Source: Prosapia bicincta
Taxonomy: Eukaryota > Arthropoda > Insecta > Hemiptera > Cercopidae
Assembly: GCA_036971475.1 (NCBI GenBank)
Contig: JBAIZL010000001.1
Span: 101,823,850 to 101,887,849, forward strand
DNA length: 64,000 nucleotides
Direction of reading: 5' to 3'
The notes below the pieces were generated by a model, which was given only the letters and a program-made list of their open reading frames with translations, was not told where the DNA came from and searched no databases. Shown here in pieces: positions 24,681 to 36,790 of the stretch. Both the position numbers and the translations under genes were made by a program. The first letter of the stretch is position 1; every line of letters starts with the position of its first letter.

Positions 24681-27339
24681 TGATTTAATGGTCCCAATAC
24701 TAAACAGCCTTTATGCTTAATTTCGACGTAAGTACAAAGTTGTTTTTATGTTGAGTTGTAAAAGACGCTGTAAGGTTACTGTTTAATACAAGAAATTCTT
24801 GGAGTTTGATACAATTATTATATGTTCTATAACAAGGTGTATTTATTTTTGTAAAATAGCGATACAGGTTTTTTTTAACTCAATAATGTTATAATCAAAA
24901 CCTTGTAAACTGAACTACGTCATCTTATACAATCTGCTGTATCAATATAAAGCTTTTGTGCATAGATTCCAGTAAATTCTTGACTAATCAACATGCTCTA
25001 CATTCTTGTCATTGTACGTTATTAATTTGTTTGAATTCTCATTACATGTTTTTTTAAAATACTTTTAACTTCAAGGATTAATATTTATAAAATATATGAA
25101 ATATTCCCCTTGCATTTTTTAAGTCCACATATGTGTACAAACATCTTCATCTTAAAATATGAGCTTTTAAGTTTTTAATTTAGTTTATTTTCAGTCACTA
25201 AAACGCTATGTAGAAGATAATAATTAAACACCGCTTGCTTAAGGACGTACCCAGGCATGTATACGAACAACCTTCGTAATATTTAGGTGGCTGCATTTCA
25301 ATACATCTAAAGTACAATTACAACTATTTTGTTCATATTTAATAATATAGTATGCCAGCAGCTAGCTCTGTATTGAATATCTAAAACACTTTCAACAGTT
25401 AAAGTTCATATTTTATCAACTCTTGATATATTTCTAGAAGTCTAAAAAACATTTTACCATAACTACTTGTTAACATATTCCTTCATTTCTGTTTTTGAAA
25501 TTAAAAACTTCAATCATTGAACACAATATATTTATTTCGTTCGCGTCTCCCCTCGTACCTCCAGATATCCAGTTAAATAACTCCCGAAAGTCAATTTTCA
25601 AAATTTACAAAATAGTATGACTATGAATAATGCTGAAGAAATACATTATCCGCGAGGTATTAAAAATATATTATAGTTAGTAACTAAAATGCTACATATA
25701 AAATGTTTAGAATTGTGTTTTTAACGATCTTGTTATAAGGTGATATAGTGAACAAAAGAACCATATCTGCTCACTGTACAAACAATATATTCTAAGATAC
25801 TTCAAAACGAGTCACACTTATATAGTTTATCATGTTTTACTCTTATTATCCTTCGAGTACTTTGTCCGTTGCGATTGTTGGCAATTAAAAAGGGCATTCC
25901 GATTTTAATGACGGCAGATCCGAATAGTTGAGTATGCTATGTAGTTAAGTGTTTCCTCTACCAAGCTCCCTGTTATTGTCAATTTTCCCCGAACGATCAG
26001 GTATTTACTAAGGTACTTACTTTGCTTATTAATATCACCTAGGCATCTCAGTTCTTTTCTATCAATTATTCTTCTCCTCTTCCTCCCTTTCTCCTCTCTG
26101 TATCTCTTTAATTCGTCTACCATTACTTCGTTGGTAAATGGTCAGTTATCATTGACCTTTTAAAGGTTTCTACCTTTCTGTTTATATTTTCAGTATATTT
26201 CATTGAATGAAACTGAAAACACCTAACTCATTAAATATATGCATATAGACTACCATTCTACGTTAATGACGAAGATATCGAGATTTCTAATCTCAGTCAT
26301 ATTTCCCTTCCTTGGTTATAAATTGAGTTTACTATTTATACAGTAATTCTACCTGTTCCACGATTCTACAGCAATTCTAAATTTGGTTTTTTTAATTTTC
26401 ATAATGTATGAAAAAATTATTTTTAATGATAAAATTACAATTATTTTGATTTCTTTCATTTAATTTTATTCACCTTTACGCCATAAAATATCTTACAATT
26501 CCATGTAGTTTTCTGCTCGTGTCTTTTCACAAAATGATCATAGCGTATAATTACACCATCCTTATATTTACAAGCTTTTCTGTGGCACATAGTTGTCTTG
26601 ACATCTAAGGTGGCTTAATTTAACATGTCACTTAATTATATCAAAGGAATTGCTTGTTTGCCTGAGCCAAACAATTACCACAAAATGACAGCGTGCTGCA
26701 CGCAACCAGAATTAGTTCACTGGGTTATTAGGGTTTTATTGGTTATAAACGTCTTCTTCAAATATTTATGAGTCGCTCTAATATATATTGAGAAACTGGT
26801 TTAAATTTAAACTGCGATTCAAGGTTTTCTTCATTTTACGTATTAATACAAAATATATAAAGTTTCTACTTCATTATAATTAGTTTTACATAAAATAATA
26901 TGCTTAAAATGTAACTAAATGTAATTAATAAAATCTATAAAGATGTTCCACTGAATCTGTAAAAATATATGACGTTATTGTTATTTCAACACACGTTATT
27001 GTTGGAAGAGCTTCAACACGGCAAAACAGCAATGGGTTAATCGCTGAGTAACACGGATGTAAAACTACTTTGCGATCCAACATTACATAATACCACCCTC
27101 CAATCATTTCCCTCGCTGTCTGTGTTCAATTAGACGATTTTAAATTGACCACAAAGATGAAGTTTCTAAAGTCAAAATATTAAAAAAAAACACTGTCATT
27201 CTGAACTTGATTTTTAAATATGCAATCCTACTGACTTCTAGATTTATGCACCCAACTTTTCCATTGTTTTCTTTATTTCGGTAATTATGTCATGGGGTAA
27301 GTGGCCATCTCTTACCCATACTTACTTTAAAATACTTTA
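24681..27339. other. Non-coding, no gene seen
   Basis: AT-rich without domain-bearing frames. A 72-codon basic minus-strand frame at 26123-25905 has no recognisable family and is probably chance. Confidence 0.45.
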
Positions 27340-27347
27340 AACACACA

Positions 27348-27397
<50 letters not shown>

Positions 27398-27434
27398 ACA
27401 CACACACACACACAAATATATATATATATATATT
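27340..27434. repeat. (CA)n-(AT)n compound microsatellite
   Basis: About 73 bases of CA repeat with two interruptions lead into a 20-base AT tract, about 40 bp before a PLE hammerhead. Confidence 0.93.
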
Positions 27435-27555
27435 TGCTATTATTATAATTATACATTATTGTAATTTTCATTCCTGATGATGTTGGTACTGTTTACCAAC
27501 GAAAAGCTTTTAATATAAATTAATAAATATTCTTGTATTTAATAACCTCTGCTGT
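27435..27555 (+). mobile_element. PLE terminal-repeat fragment
   Basis: Contains a complete hammerhead core (27474-27504), then a tail beginning TAATATAAATTAATAAATAT and continuing TCTTGTATTT..AATAACCTCT. The same tail recurs at 30659-30710 and in part at 34605-34637, so it belongs to one PLE family. Confidence 0.7.
27474..27509 (+). ncRNA. PLE-type hammerhead ribozyme motif (intact core)
   Basis: CTGATGA (27474-27480), stem II GTTGGTA/TACCAAC (27482-27488 with 27494-27500, seven perfect pairs), GAAA (27501-27504), then palindromic AAGCTT (27504-27509). A self-complementary stem III is the hallmark of the minimal, dimer-type hammerheads known from animal PLEs. Core and stem II are seen directly; activity is inference. 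Confidence 0.75.
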
Positions 27556-28400
27556 TTTAAATTATTAAAGAAAAAAACATATTATATATATAGCATCTTC
27601 TAAGAAAACACTCTTTTTATCATATTTTTTTAAAGCTAGAACCATATCAGTCCATTTCCTTTACACTCATATCTTAAAACAAAAAAAGTAATATTTTGTT
27701 CCTGTAAAGATTTGCTGATTTGCATTTGGCCATGAATAATTTACTAAAGCTCTCGGATATTCCAAAGTCACGATCAATAAGCACATTGGAAAAAGTTTAT
27801 TATCGTCTTTCCTCTGCTATGGTAAAAGACTTGTTGTTTGCGATGTGGTATTCGATGGGTATAATATGGTCATGACTGAATGTGAGCAAAAAGCCCCCAG
27901 TCCACTCTTCAAACCAATATCCATAACGTGTTGGGGTCAGGTTCACTTTTTAATTTTTCCTCGAAATACTATACTTATGTTTTAATTCTGGATGACACGT
28001 AAAAAAAATTTATCATCCAGATAAATTATTTTATGGAAGTATAAGAGCTTCAATAAAACATTTTTCTTTATTCAGGATTATAAAGTTTAATAAATGTTAT
28101 GATTTTTCATATAAACTTAGTAACAACAATGAAAAATAGTTTCAAAATCTAAAAAGAGAGAACGAAATTCATACCCGTGTTATCTGAAATATTGAAAAAA
28201 GTAATTGTTTTGTACGTTTATGAAACTTCTAGAAGGTATACCAAAGCGCTCAGTGTTTATGATTCAATTCTGGAATTTCAGTTCATTAGATAAATAAAAA
28301 ATAAACTAAGGGACTGTTTTGTCGAGTATTTTATGTTATATAAAACATTTTCAAGAATCTATTATTACTTTAGTTACCGTTACTAGGAAGCCTAAGGAAT

Positions 28401-28403
28401 GTA

Positions 28404-28446
<43 letters not shown>
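28401..28446. repeat. (AT)n microsatellite
   Basis: AT alternation with a few GT steps. Confidence 0.92.
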
Positions 28447-28449
<3 letters not shown>

Positions 28450-29229
28450 ATCAAATATTGCATGTATTAATTTTAGATCCGGTTTATGTGTTTTGATTTA
28501 TATAAAATACTTAGAGAAAGTCAATCTAACCTTCCAAACCAAAAAATCATTAATTAGTTAGTAAAACAAATTATAATTTACTAAAAAGTAGACAACTAGT
28601 TTACATTTTCTGTGCTATAAATTTATGAATGGCCAGCTAGTTTCAGAGGTAAGACAAACTGAAAGAAAATAGCATTTGTTAGACTTAACTCCAGTACTGT
28701 CCTAAACAACTTATAAATAATTGATTTATCTCTAGGCGTTAGATAAAACGTTTTTAAATAAATTGTAATTTAAAAATGTAATCACCGTGCCCGTTTTTTA
28801 AATTTAATTTTTGGCTTTTAATTTAAATGTATAAAAATTTAATTTTTAGTAATTAGTTTATTGCTACCTAAATCTAATTGAAGTAGCTTGGAAGGTCCTC
28901 AGAGTTGTTGTGCTTTGCAGTCGTGATCCCCTTTGTGTCCAAGGATGCGTATTTTATCCCCCCATCTCCGGCTCCGAGGGCAAGGACCTCTATCTTTGAC
29001 TTCCAAAGCTGAGCTCCAGTTCCCAGAACTTAACTTATCTCTCTTCCTTAATTGCTCCTCCCTTCTATCCCTTCCTATTATGATTTCTTGTCTATTAATG
29101 GTCATTTATTTCTTTAGCCAATCCTGCCGTCTTTCATTTGTCCTCTTGGGCTTCAGAAATTCCTTTACCGTTTTTGTACGTGCCTGATTTTGGAAAATTC
29201 AGCTAATACATATAATATGACTAAATGTG

Positions 29230-29233
<4 letters not shown>

Positions 29234-29291
<58 letters not shown>
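29234..29291. repeat. (GT)n microsatellite
   Basis: Pure GT repeat of about 58 bases. Confidence 0.93.
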
Positions 29292-29293
<2 letters not shown>

Positions 29294-30457
29294 GGAAAGT
29301 ATATATATAATATGATAAACATATGTGACATTTAGTATAAAGTTAATTAATATTCAGAAGAATAATAGTAGGTAGAAAGGAGCGACAAATGTACTGTAGT
29401 AAACCGTCGACCAAGAGGGCTTAACCATTCTATATTTAGGATGGGGGGTAATAAACCAGTCTTGGGAATGTGTTGACAAGAAAAGGCTGTAGATATTTCT
29501 AAAGTTTAAGTATCTCGGGAAAACCAAGGAAAGCATGGGAAAGTTACAGCTGCTACAGTGTGGGAATCATACAATTTTTAAAGATGCGTGAGATATACTG
29601 AAATAACAGAAATCGATGCCCAAACTTTGTGCTTTCGAAATTTTTTTAAAAAATGAGTTGAATCTGATTGTCTGAAATACATAAGGGGAGATATTATTCT
29701 TATTTTTAAAACTAAAATCATCAGTCAAAAGAACTAAGTTTGGGCAACTTCGTAAAAGTGCAGAAGTATTAGGAGGGTAATAGTTGTATGAAAATGTTTA
29801 AAAGGGGTTAAATTTGTTCAAAAGAGTGACGGGAATTGTAAAAGGAATTTATTAGTAAATTATCTATAAAAACTCTAAAAGTGCAACGAGTAATGTACCA
29901 AGCATTTATTAAAGAAAATACGGAAGTAAGGTTAATTTTTGTGTAAACGTGATGAAAAGAAGCTAATTGCCAGCAACCAGTGAAATCCAGGAGCGCAAAC
30001 ACTAAGTAGAAGCTTCATTATATTAGATTCAGCCAACAGAGATTTTATAATTTAGTAAATTCAGAACAAATTTAAATGCTTTGTCTTTATAAAACTAATC
30101 AAGTTTTTTATCACCACGTTCTACTTTATAGAAGATCCCGTGATAACGACCCGAGAGAAAGAGCAATCTAACACTATATTTATTAAACAATATTGTATTA
30201 AGTACGTAACGCCTCAAGAATCATCCTTTGCAGTAATTGTAGTGTTAGTTATACAATCAATTTTTGTCACTGAATCATATTAATGTAATTGAAGCTATAA
30301 TTTGTAAGAATTGGATGTTAGATGAATAAATGTAGGTGATAATAAATTTAAATGATGTTTAAATTATTCAGAAAAATAAAGTTGTGATTATTACAAAGGT
30401 AAGGTAATTATAATATAATATAAAGGTTGCATTAAATAACTATTACAATATAATATA

Positions 30458-30461
<4 letters not shown>

Positions 30462-30505
<44 letters not shown>

Positions 30506-30522
30506 GATGTGTGTGTGTGTAC

Positions 30523-30565
<43 letters not shown>

Positions 30566-30570
30566 ATATA
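30462..30570. repeat. (AT)n-(GT)n compound microsatellite
   Basis: Two AT tracts and two GT tracts alternate, ending about 25 bp before a PLE palindrome. Confidence 0.92.
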
Positions 30571-30594
30571 ATATGTTTTCTTGTTTAATAACTC

Positions 30595-30704
30595 AAAACA
30601 ACATAGGTTATTCAAATACAAAAATATTTATTAATTTATATTCTATATAAATTAAAACATAGAATATAAATTAATAAATATTCTTGTATTTGAATAACCT
30701 CTTT

Positions 30705-30710
<6 letters not shown>
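30595..30710. mobile_element. PLE terminal-repeat palindrome, 52-bp arms, 12-nt loop
   Basis: 30595-30646 and 30659-30710 are reverse complements over 52 bp with about five mismatches and a 12-base spacer. The right arm carries the tail AATATAAATTAATAAATATT found after the hammerhead at 27474. The hammerhead itself is absent, so only the outer part of the terminal repeat is left on each side. (AT)n lies immediately right (30711-30738). Confidence 0.8.
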
Positions 30711-30738
<28 letters not shown>

Positions 30739-30743
<5 letters not shown>

Positions 30744-31399
30744 TTTAATGATAATATTAATATTAAATGTGGTAACAATAAAAAATATAAGCAAGCAAAA
30801 CAAAAGTAAAGCCGACATAGAAATGGAAGGTAAAAGAATTTGAAATCTGCAATTACTTACGGAATTAAATATTTTTGTAAAAGTTAAGGTCCAGGTTGTA
30901 AAGGTTTCTTAAAGGAGTTTGTTTGTTATTATTTAAAAACTATAAGTGGACAGGAGAAATAGATCTATGATAGATCTATAAATGGATAGATCTATTATGT
31001 TCACCTTAAAAAAAATAATAGTTCATAAGACAGTTGTCTTTAAACTCACAAATTAACAGCTTGTCTGAAAATGCTAATGATCAAGTTTCAAATTTGATTA
31101 GTAGGAGCGTTAACCTCTGTTCTTGATTGACTAGAAAATTTAGCGGGAAGGGGGAGGACATGATGGATAAACTTAAGTGCAGAAAATCCGAAAAAGTTTT
31201 GCTTTGACGGAAAAAGGCTGTAAAACTTTAGTAGTAATCAGGATAATACTAATAAAGAAAAAGTGTTGTGGTTGTTCTTGTATTTAAAGCGGCATCATTA
31301 ATAGATTTTTTTTTAAATCTGGAGAAGAGTTGTTGTTACGTAAAAAGGAAGTTTAATTAAGATCGTTAATTTGTTAAAAAAAAATGCTAGTGTTAAGTG

Positions 31400-31400
<1 letters not shown>
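30739..31400 (+). repeat. Dispersed repeat, copy B (same family as 4811-5480)
   Basis: Direct, colinear match over about 650 bp to 4811-5480 (shared blocks TAGAAAATTTAGCGGGAAGG, AAGTGCAGAAAATCCGAA, ACGTAAAAAGGAAGTTTAAT). It lies between the 30.6-kb PLE palindrome and the 31.4-kb (AT)n/PLE cluster. Copy B carries an extra ~80 bp around 31200-31290. No coding frame. Confidence 0.75.
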
Positions 31401-31403
<3 letters not shown>

Positions 31404-31472
<69 letters not shown>

Positions 31473-31489
31473 TACATATATATATATAT
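31404..31489. repeat. (AT)n microsatellite
   Basis: AT alternation of about 85 bases with two ATAC steps, directly joined to a PLE end (TCGCAATATG). Confidence 0.93.
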
Positions 31490-31576
31490 CGCAATATGTA
31501 TTCTTGTGTATTAATAAAGAACTAAGTCAAAATACAAATACAAGAATTATAATTGAATTTGTATTTTGACTTAGTT

Positions 31577-31580
<4 letters not shown>
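31490..31580. mobile_element. PLE terminal-repeat palindrome, 23-bp perfect arms
   Basis: 31516-31538 and 31558-31580 are exact reverse complements (AAAGAACTAAGTCAAAATAC plus AAA) around a 19-base loop. The left side extends outward to the junction TCGCAATATG/(AT)n, identical in the copy at 31621 and nearly so in the PLE at 62646. The hammerhead has been lost. (AT)n follows at 31581-31622. Confidence 0.85.
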
Positions 31581-31620
<40 letters not shown>

Positions 31621-31624
<4 letters not shown>

Positions 31625-31784
31625 CAATATGTATTCTTGTGTATTAATAAAGAACTAAGTCAAAATACAAATACAAGAATTATAATTGAATTTACAATTC
31701 AAAGCTTTTCGTTGGCTAACAGTACCAAAATTGAATTGTAAATTCAATTATAATTCTTGTATTTGTATTTTGACTTAGTTCTTT
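31621..31784. mobile_element. PLE terminal-repeat palindrome, 54-bp perfect arms, truncated hammerhead loop
   Basis: 31649-31702 and 31731-31784 are perfect reverse complements over 54 bp around a 28-base loop. The loop is the 3' part of the hammerhead (GAAA, AAGCTT and most of stem II on the minus strand), cut off before CUGAUGA. The left arm and its outer sequence match the PLE at 62646-62725 almost base for base, so the two belong to one family. Both sides are directly joined to (AT)n. Confidence 0.88.
31703..31728 (-). ncRNA. Truncated PLE hammerhead motif (loop of palindrome)
   Basis: The minus strand reads TTGGTACTGTTAGCCAAC, GAAA, then AGCTTT; the CUGAUGA element is missing because the sequence switches to the inverted arm. 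Not expected to cleave. Confidence 0.6.
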
Positions 31785-31792
31785 ATATATGG

Positions 31793-31862
<70 letters not shown>

Positions 31863-31865
31863 GGT

Positions 31866-31916
<51 letters not shown>

Positions 31917-31919
31917 GGT

Positions 31920-31965
<46 letters not shown>
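31785..31965. repeat. (AT)n tract with TTATATGGTTATG spacers
   Basis: About 180 bases of AT alternation interrupted three times by a TATATGGTTATG-like spacer, so the tract has a higher-order period of about 55-65 bp. Confidence 0.9.
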
Positions 31966-32881
31966 TATATATGAGTATTGTAAATTATCATTATAATTAT
32001 TTTATAGAAAAATTAGTTTCTCTTATTTATTTAAGATATTGTATTTTATTTTGAATGATATATTTTAATCCTTAGCCTACAATTCTCGTTAACTCTACAG
32101 TTCTCAAAGAGCAATGCGCTTATATAAACTACTGTCCTACAATATCCCCTAACATACCAATACCCAGACATCCCCATTTAAGGTTATAAGGGCAAGTAAA
32201 TCATCCCTTTTCTAATATCGTAGCTATTTCCTGCACGTGGCGCTACAGTAAGGGGATTCAAACTCAAAATACGACAACTTTATTGAAACATTTGTTATAC
32301 ATAGTTGGTCCCTGGTTTTGCATTTGGAAGAAATATGTATCAATTAGTGTCTCTATCTTCACAGACGACTTAAATGGTTGTTGCTGTAAAACTTTTATAG
32401 GATTTTTTATTCTTCAGTTCTACATCTTTAAATTAAAACCAATGTCACTGATTATAAAATGTTTAATAAATTATATTATTTTCAGTAGACATTGAAATTT
32501 TTAAAACCTTCTTTATTAATCTTAATTTATTTACTGTATATCCACATACAGTATATAGACATTGAATGTAAAATCGACTCTTTGATTAGAGAACTGCACA
32601 TTTTTTCCGTTTTCATTCCCTTCGCTTTCCTAAAATTCTACAAATAGTAATGGATACAATATGAAATAATTTTTAAAACACATAAAAGTTTTTTGTTTAA
32701 ACAAGACATCAACGATTCCGACCCTTAAACTAGCATACGTTACTTTGATGCTGCATTTCTACTGCTGTTCTTTGCAAGGTTTCTGAATGTATCGTAAATG
32801 GATTGATAACTGAAGTAGCATTATTGAATGGTTAGTAATTCTAGTTCTGTGGAAGCATTTATAATAATAATTACCTTAATC

Positions 32882-32930
<49 letters not shown>

Positions 32931-34420
32931 CAATCATTATTTTATCAAGATTGTATTGAGTAAAAATTAACTTCATCTTGTCTGTATTCAATTTCATCAT
33001 AATCAAAGTAATGGGGTTTTTGTTATTTTAAATTTCAGAAATTTAAAATCCTCTTCAATAAAAAGATTTTTATAACTGCCACAGGGAAATTTACTTGAAA
33101 ACACAAGAATTTAGTAGATAGGTAAGATAGGTAGAACAAGTGGGCGAAGAAATTATGTTTACGAATGTGAGAGAAAATTGTAACAGAGAAGAAATAATAT
33201 ATAGATATAATTTCTGTTTACGAGTATATAGCTGTTGATGTTCAGCAGTTTACAAGTACGTTTCTATTACTTATCGTTTCTCCTACTTTGTTTTGAAACC
33301 GCTCTAATCAAATTTTAGTCAAAGGGCTGGAAAGGTCCATTAAGTTTTAAGTAACGGTTTTAAATTAATTTGCCGTGATATTTCATTCCGTTATTTTTTA
33401 TGGAAATTTTAAAGTTAAATCTTTTATCAACCTATTTATATTCATTTTTTTGACTCGGTGTACTATACTGTAAATGTAAACAGCCTTTTATTAGTAGGCC
33501 TATACTTGTTGCTCCCTTTCAATTCCTTAGACAGCTTCTGTAAACGCCGATAAAGCCCATAATGCCATCATTTTCGTTTTCCATTCGCTTTTTCCCCATT
33601 TAATTCATTTATTTTACTTTTCGACTTTTGTTACCGACTTCTTTATTTTACTGTATTACCAATTATTCAGGTTTTGAGGTAAAAAAATGTTCTAAAATCA
33701 TATATATTACGAGAATATATATTTATTTTACCCAGGAGTTCTGCTCTTTACAATTATGTCTTCTTTAAACCACTCTATTCGTCCCTTATCCCCCAATTTT
33801 CACTCCATTCCTCGTAAAAAAAACTCATAAAATCAATTATTCTTCTCATGCGAATAGCACTTTCTTTTTAACATATCTCCATCCTTTATTCTTGTTCATC
33901 AAAGGTACATATGTTTCATTTGCTATGTGCTATAGTTATTTTCAATGATTATCAGTCCATAGTACAAAGGTTTTCGATATTACTTTGTCCTATATTAAAA
34001 AACCTTTCTTTGCCCCATATATGTCTTACTACCCTCATCTGGTCCATGTTTATGACTATTATCTTGACATTTGTTTTTAATGTATGTTTTTCATCTTTTC
34101 GATATAGTATTTACTATATTAAATAATTATTGTATCTATTTGAGATATTTACATTGTACTTTGATTTTTACAAATTGTTTATTTTTTCTTCTGTAGTTAC
34201 TAGGTATTCCATTTTACCTAAATGTCTATCTAGGCATGTTATTTGTTATCTTTGTTTAATTTCCTTATCATATAGAAACGATCTTGAGCCTGAATCTTGG
34301 CTTCATGCGAGCGTAAGGGTGATGAATGTTTGGGGCATCCTTTCTGTCTCCATTGACATGATATCTCCTTCAGTCTCTGTATGAGTTATTCTTTGCCATT
34401 TTACATATATATACACATAT
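31966..34420. other. Non-coding, no gene seen
   Basis: AT-rich, with (AT)n at 32885-32928 and a TAGGCCTA palindrome at 33495-33502. No domain-bearing frame. Confidence 0.45.
32885..32928. repeat. (AT)n microsatellite
   Basis: AT alternation of about 44 bases. Confidence 0.92.
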
Positions 34421-34640
34421 ACATACATTTTTCGTTGTTAAAGAGTACCAACATCATCAGGAATGAATAATACAATAACGCTAGATTTAAAACATACGTT
34501 AAATTAGAAATAAAATTGTTGCTAAATGTATACAAATTTCCAGGTTTATTTTATTACTGTAGCATTACAGACATTGAATATAGTATCAAATTTAGATCAA
34601 ATAAATAATTCTTGTATTTGAATAACCTTATTTGTTTTTG
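34421..34640. mobile_element. PLE terminal-repeat fragments
   Basis: A minus-strand hammerhead (34430-34460) is followed about 150 bp to the right by a plus-strand PLE tail (ATTCTTGTATTTGAATAACC, about 34607-34627) ending in an (AT)n tract (34663-34703). The layout repeats the left-pointing then right-pointing pairing of the other PLE ends, but with a longer, diverged interior. Confidence 0.6.
34430..34460 (-). ncRNA. PLE-type hammerhead ribozyme motif
   Basis: The minus strand reads CTGATGA (34460-34454), stem II GTTGGTA with TAACAAC (one mismatch), then GAAA (34433-34430). The following AAGCTT palindrome is lost (AATGTA), so the dimeric stem III seen in other copies is not available. Confidence 0.62.
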
Positions 34641-34660
34641 ATTATTATACAAAAAAATAT

Positions 34661-34662
<2 letters not shown>

Positions 34663-34703
<41 letters not shown>
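34663..34703. repeat. (AT)n microsatellite
   Basis: AT alternation of about 40 bases next to a PLE tail; a short diverged copy of its border (ACACAAAAATATGTTTATAT) follows. Confidence 0.92.
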
Positions 34704-34707
<4 letters not shown>

Positions 34708-36500
34708 AAAATATGTTTATATATATAAATATACATAAATACATACATATATATAAACGTTATATGTGTGTGTATATATATATATGGGTTCTAAACCCCG
34801 ATTCTTCCTCTCCAACCCTTTAATTCTGTTACGCTCTAATTCATCTGTTTATTCCGCTGTGGATTTTTCCCATTGTTTACAACACAGTTATTCCTAAACA
34901 TTATTCACATTTATTTGTTTGACCTTTTTTAATTTATGCAATTTATGCTTTCTTCCAATACATTTACTTAAAACATCTAACATCTATTATTCTCACTAGA
35001 TTTTGATACAGTATTACATACAATACTTAATAATTTCGAGGAAACATGTGCTTTTTAATTTGTAAACACATCCATATCAAATTTCTGGTTTGTTTAACTA
35101 TCTTTAGTTGTATTTGAATAAGCTTATTCAGTTATTAGTTCTTGATAAGCTTAGTTTTTAATTGTTCGAAATTATTAAATTCCATCTTTTTAAAATTCGC
35201 CCCTCTAATTAAAATGATTCATATGAATATGTTATTATTGTTTAACAATCTTTTTTTAGAATAATGTAAAAAGATACGGCCTTCTTTGTATACGGTTTTA
35301 TAACAAAATCAATGAAGTGAGACGGGGAACGTCGCCCCGGCTGTTTCAATATGTCTCCTTTCCGAGTAATTTAGACTGATGACAGGCAAAGGGTAGCTGT
35401 TTTAATAAAAATTCTACTTCAAAGAAAATGAAAATAAAATAGAAAGTCGAAGCAAATATTTCGTCACAAAGAACGCAGATTTTATGTTATTTTTTTTAAA
35501 CTCTGCTCTGAAGGTATATTGAATTTAAAGCCAGTTTTAAACCAATACAAACTGTAAATGCTTACGACTTTGTAAAGAGATATTTCTGTTCATATTACGT
35601 TACATTGCGCCAATAATCGTAATCCCGAATGGGAAAAATCTTTTGAAGGTGGATAAACTGGGAATTAATTACAGGAGATAAAAAATTAATAAATGCACGT
35701 TACCGTAGAGTGTTTTTGACGATATAAGACTTTGAATAAATCCTACTCGGCCCAGAATTTATCCAAACCTTGATTTCTCATGTAAAGCCATTATTCGCCC
35801 CATACTTTCAATGCCGGATTAATTATAGACCTCTATCTTAAATTTGTTGTACCAAGCCATGCCATCATTATGAACTTGGCATCTTATTTTAAAAAACTAT
35901 GTAGGAAATAGAATTTGATGTCCAATATCAATTAAAAATTGGTAACAAATCTTTGTAAAACAATATATTTCAATAACCAATCAATAATTATTTCTAATAA
36001 ATATATACATAATCATTTCTACAGACGTACTTGATAAATTTATTGGTACATATTTAAACATTATATTTGTTTCAGTTAAGAATTCTATGTATTAATGAAA
36101 ATAAGCAATCTGGCAGTTGATGCAATTGAAAATTCGATCTAAACAGTTTATTCTGATATTTGTCTATAGATAAAATCGGCATTCTATCAAATTATCATTC
36201 CAGAATCGTTTTGTAAAGATTATTTTACTTTTCCAACATTATTAACTTATAAAATTGACAATTTTCCCGATTGACTGTCTTCATTGATGAAATAAAGAAC
36301 TCTATAGATTGTTGAATTTGTGAATCTATTGATAAAATGCATAATTCTGTCTATTAATGCAAGGTACATTAGGAGTTGTTTATTGGTTAATCGAGAATTC
36401 TATATAGAGACTGTAACGAGATGCATTTTGTAAATTAGGCTCAGAATGGCATACAATATGGCAGAACTTGTGTTTGTATATTCTCATGCTTTTCAAAATT
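34704..36500. other. Non-coding; GC-richer patch at 35310-35390
   Basis: No gene found. The patch around 35310-35390 stands out in composition but has no frame or repeat relationship that I can see. Confidence 0.4.
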
Positions 36501-36790
36501 AACATATTGAAATTAAAGTAATTACATAACATATTTAAATGATGTTAATTATATTAACATACTAAAGTTATTTTAATTATATTACCATATTATAATTATG
36601 TAATTACATTAACATATTTAAATGATGTTAATTATATTAACATACTAAAGTTATTTTAATTATATTACCTTATTAGAATTATGTAATTACATTAACATAT
36701 TAAAATTAGGTTAATTACATTAACATATTGAAACTATGTAATTACATAACACATTGAAATAATATAATTACAATAACAATTTGATATGCA
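36501..36790 (+). repeat. 27/28-bp tandem array with 83-bp trimer duplication
   Basis: About ten units begin AACATAT or AACATAC and end TAATTATATT or TAATTACATT. Units 2-4 (AACATATTTAAATGATG..., AACATACTAAAG..., ACCATATTATAAT...) are repeated almost exactly as units 5-7, giving an 83-bp higher-order repeat. It is pure AT-rich satellite-like DNA with no coding potential. Confidence 0.85.

Larger units (their letters stand above)
27556..30461. other. Non-coding, no gene assigned
   Basis: Holds (AT)n at 28401-28446 and (GT)n at 29234-29291. A GC-richer patch at 28880-29190 carries overlapping frames on both strands (84 codons plus, 68 minus). The minus frame is Arg/Lys/Glu-rich, but no family is recognisable; an old repeat fragment is possible. 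Confidence 0.4.

Noticed and set aside
25905..26123. 72-codon basic frame, minus strand
   Set aside because: No family resemblance, no flanking coding signal; probably random.
36501..36790. Possible CRISPR-like array
   Set aside because: Units are contiguous without unique spacers, in a eukaryotic AT-rich context; it is a simple tandem array.
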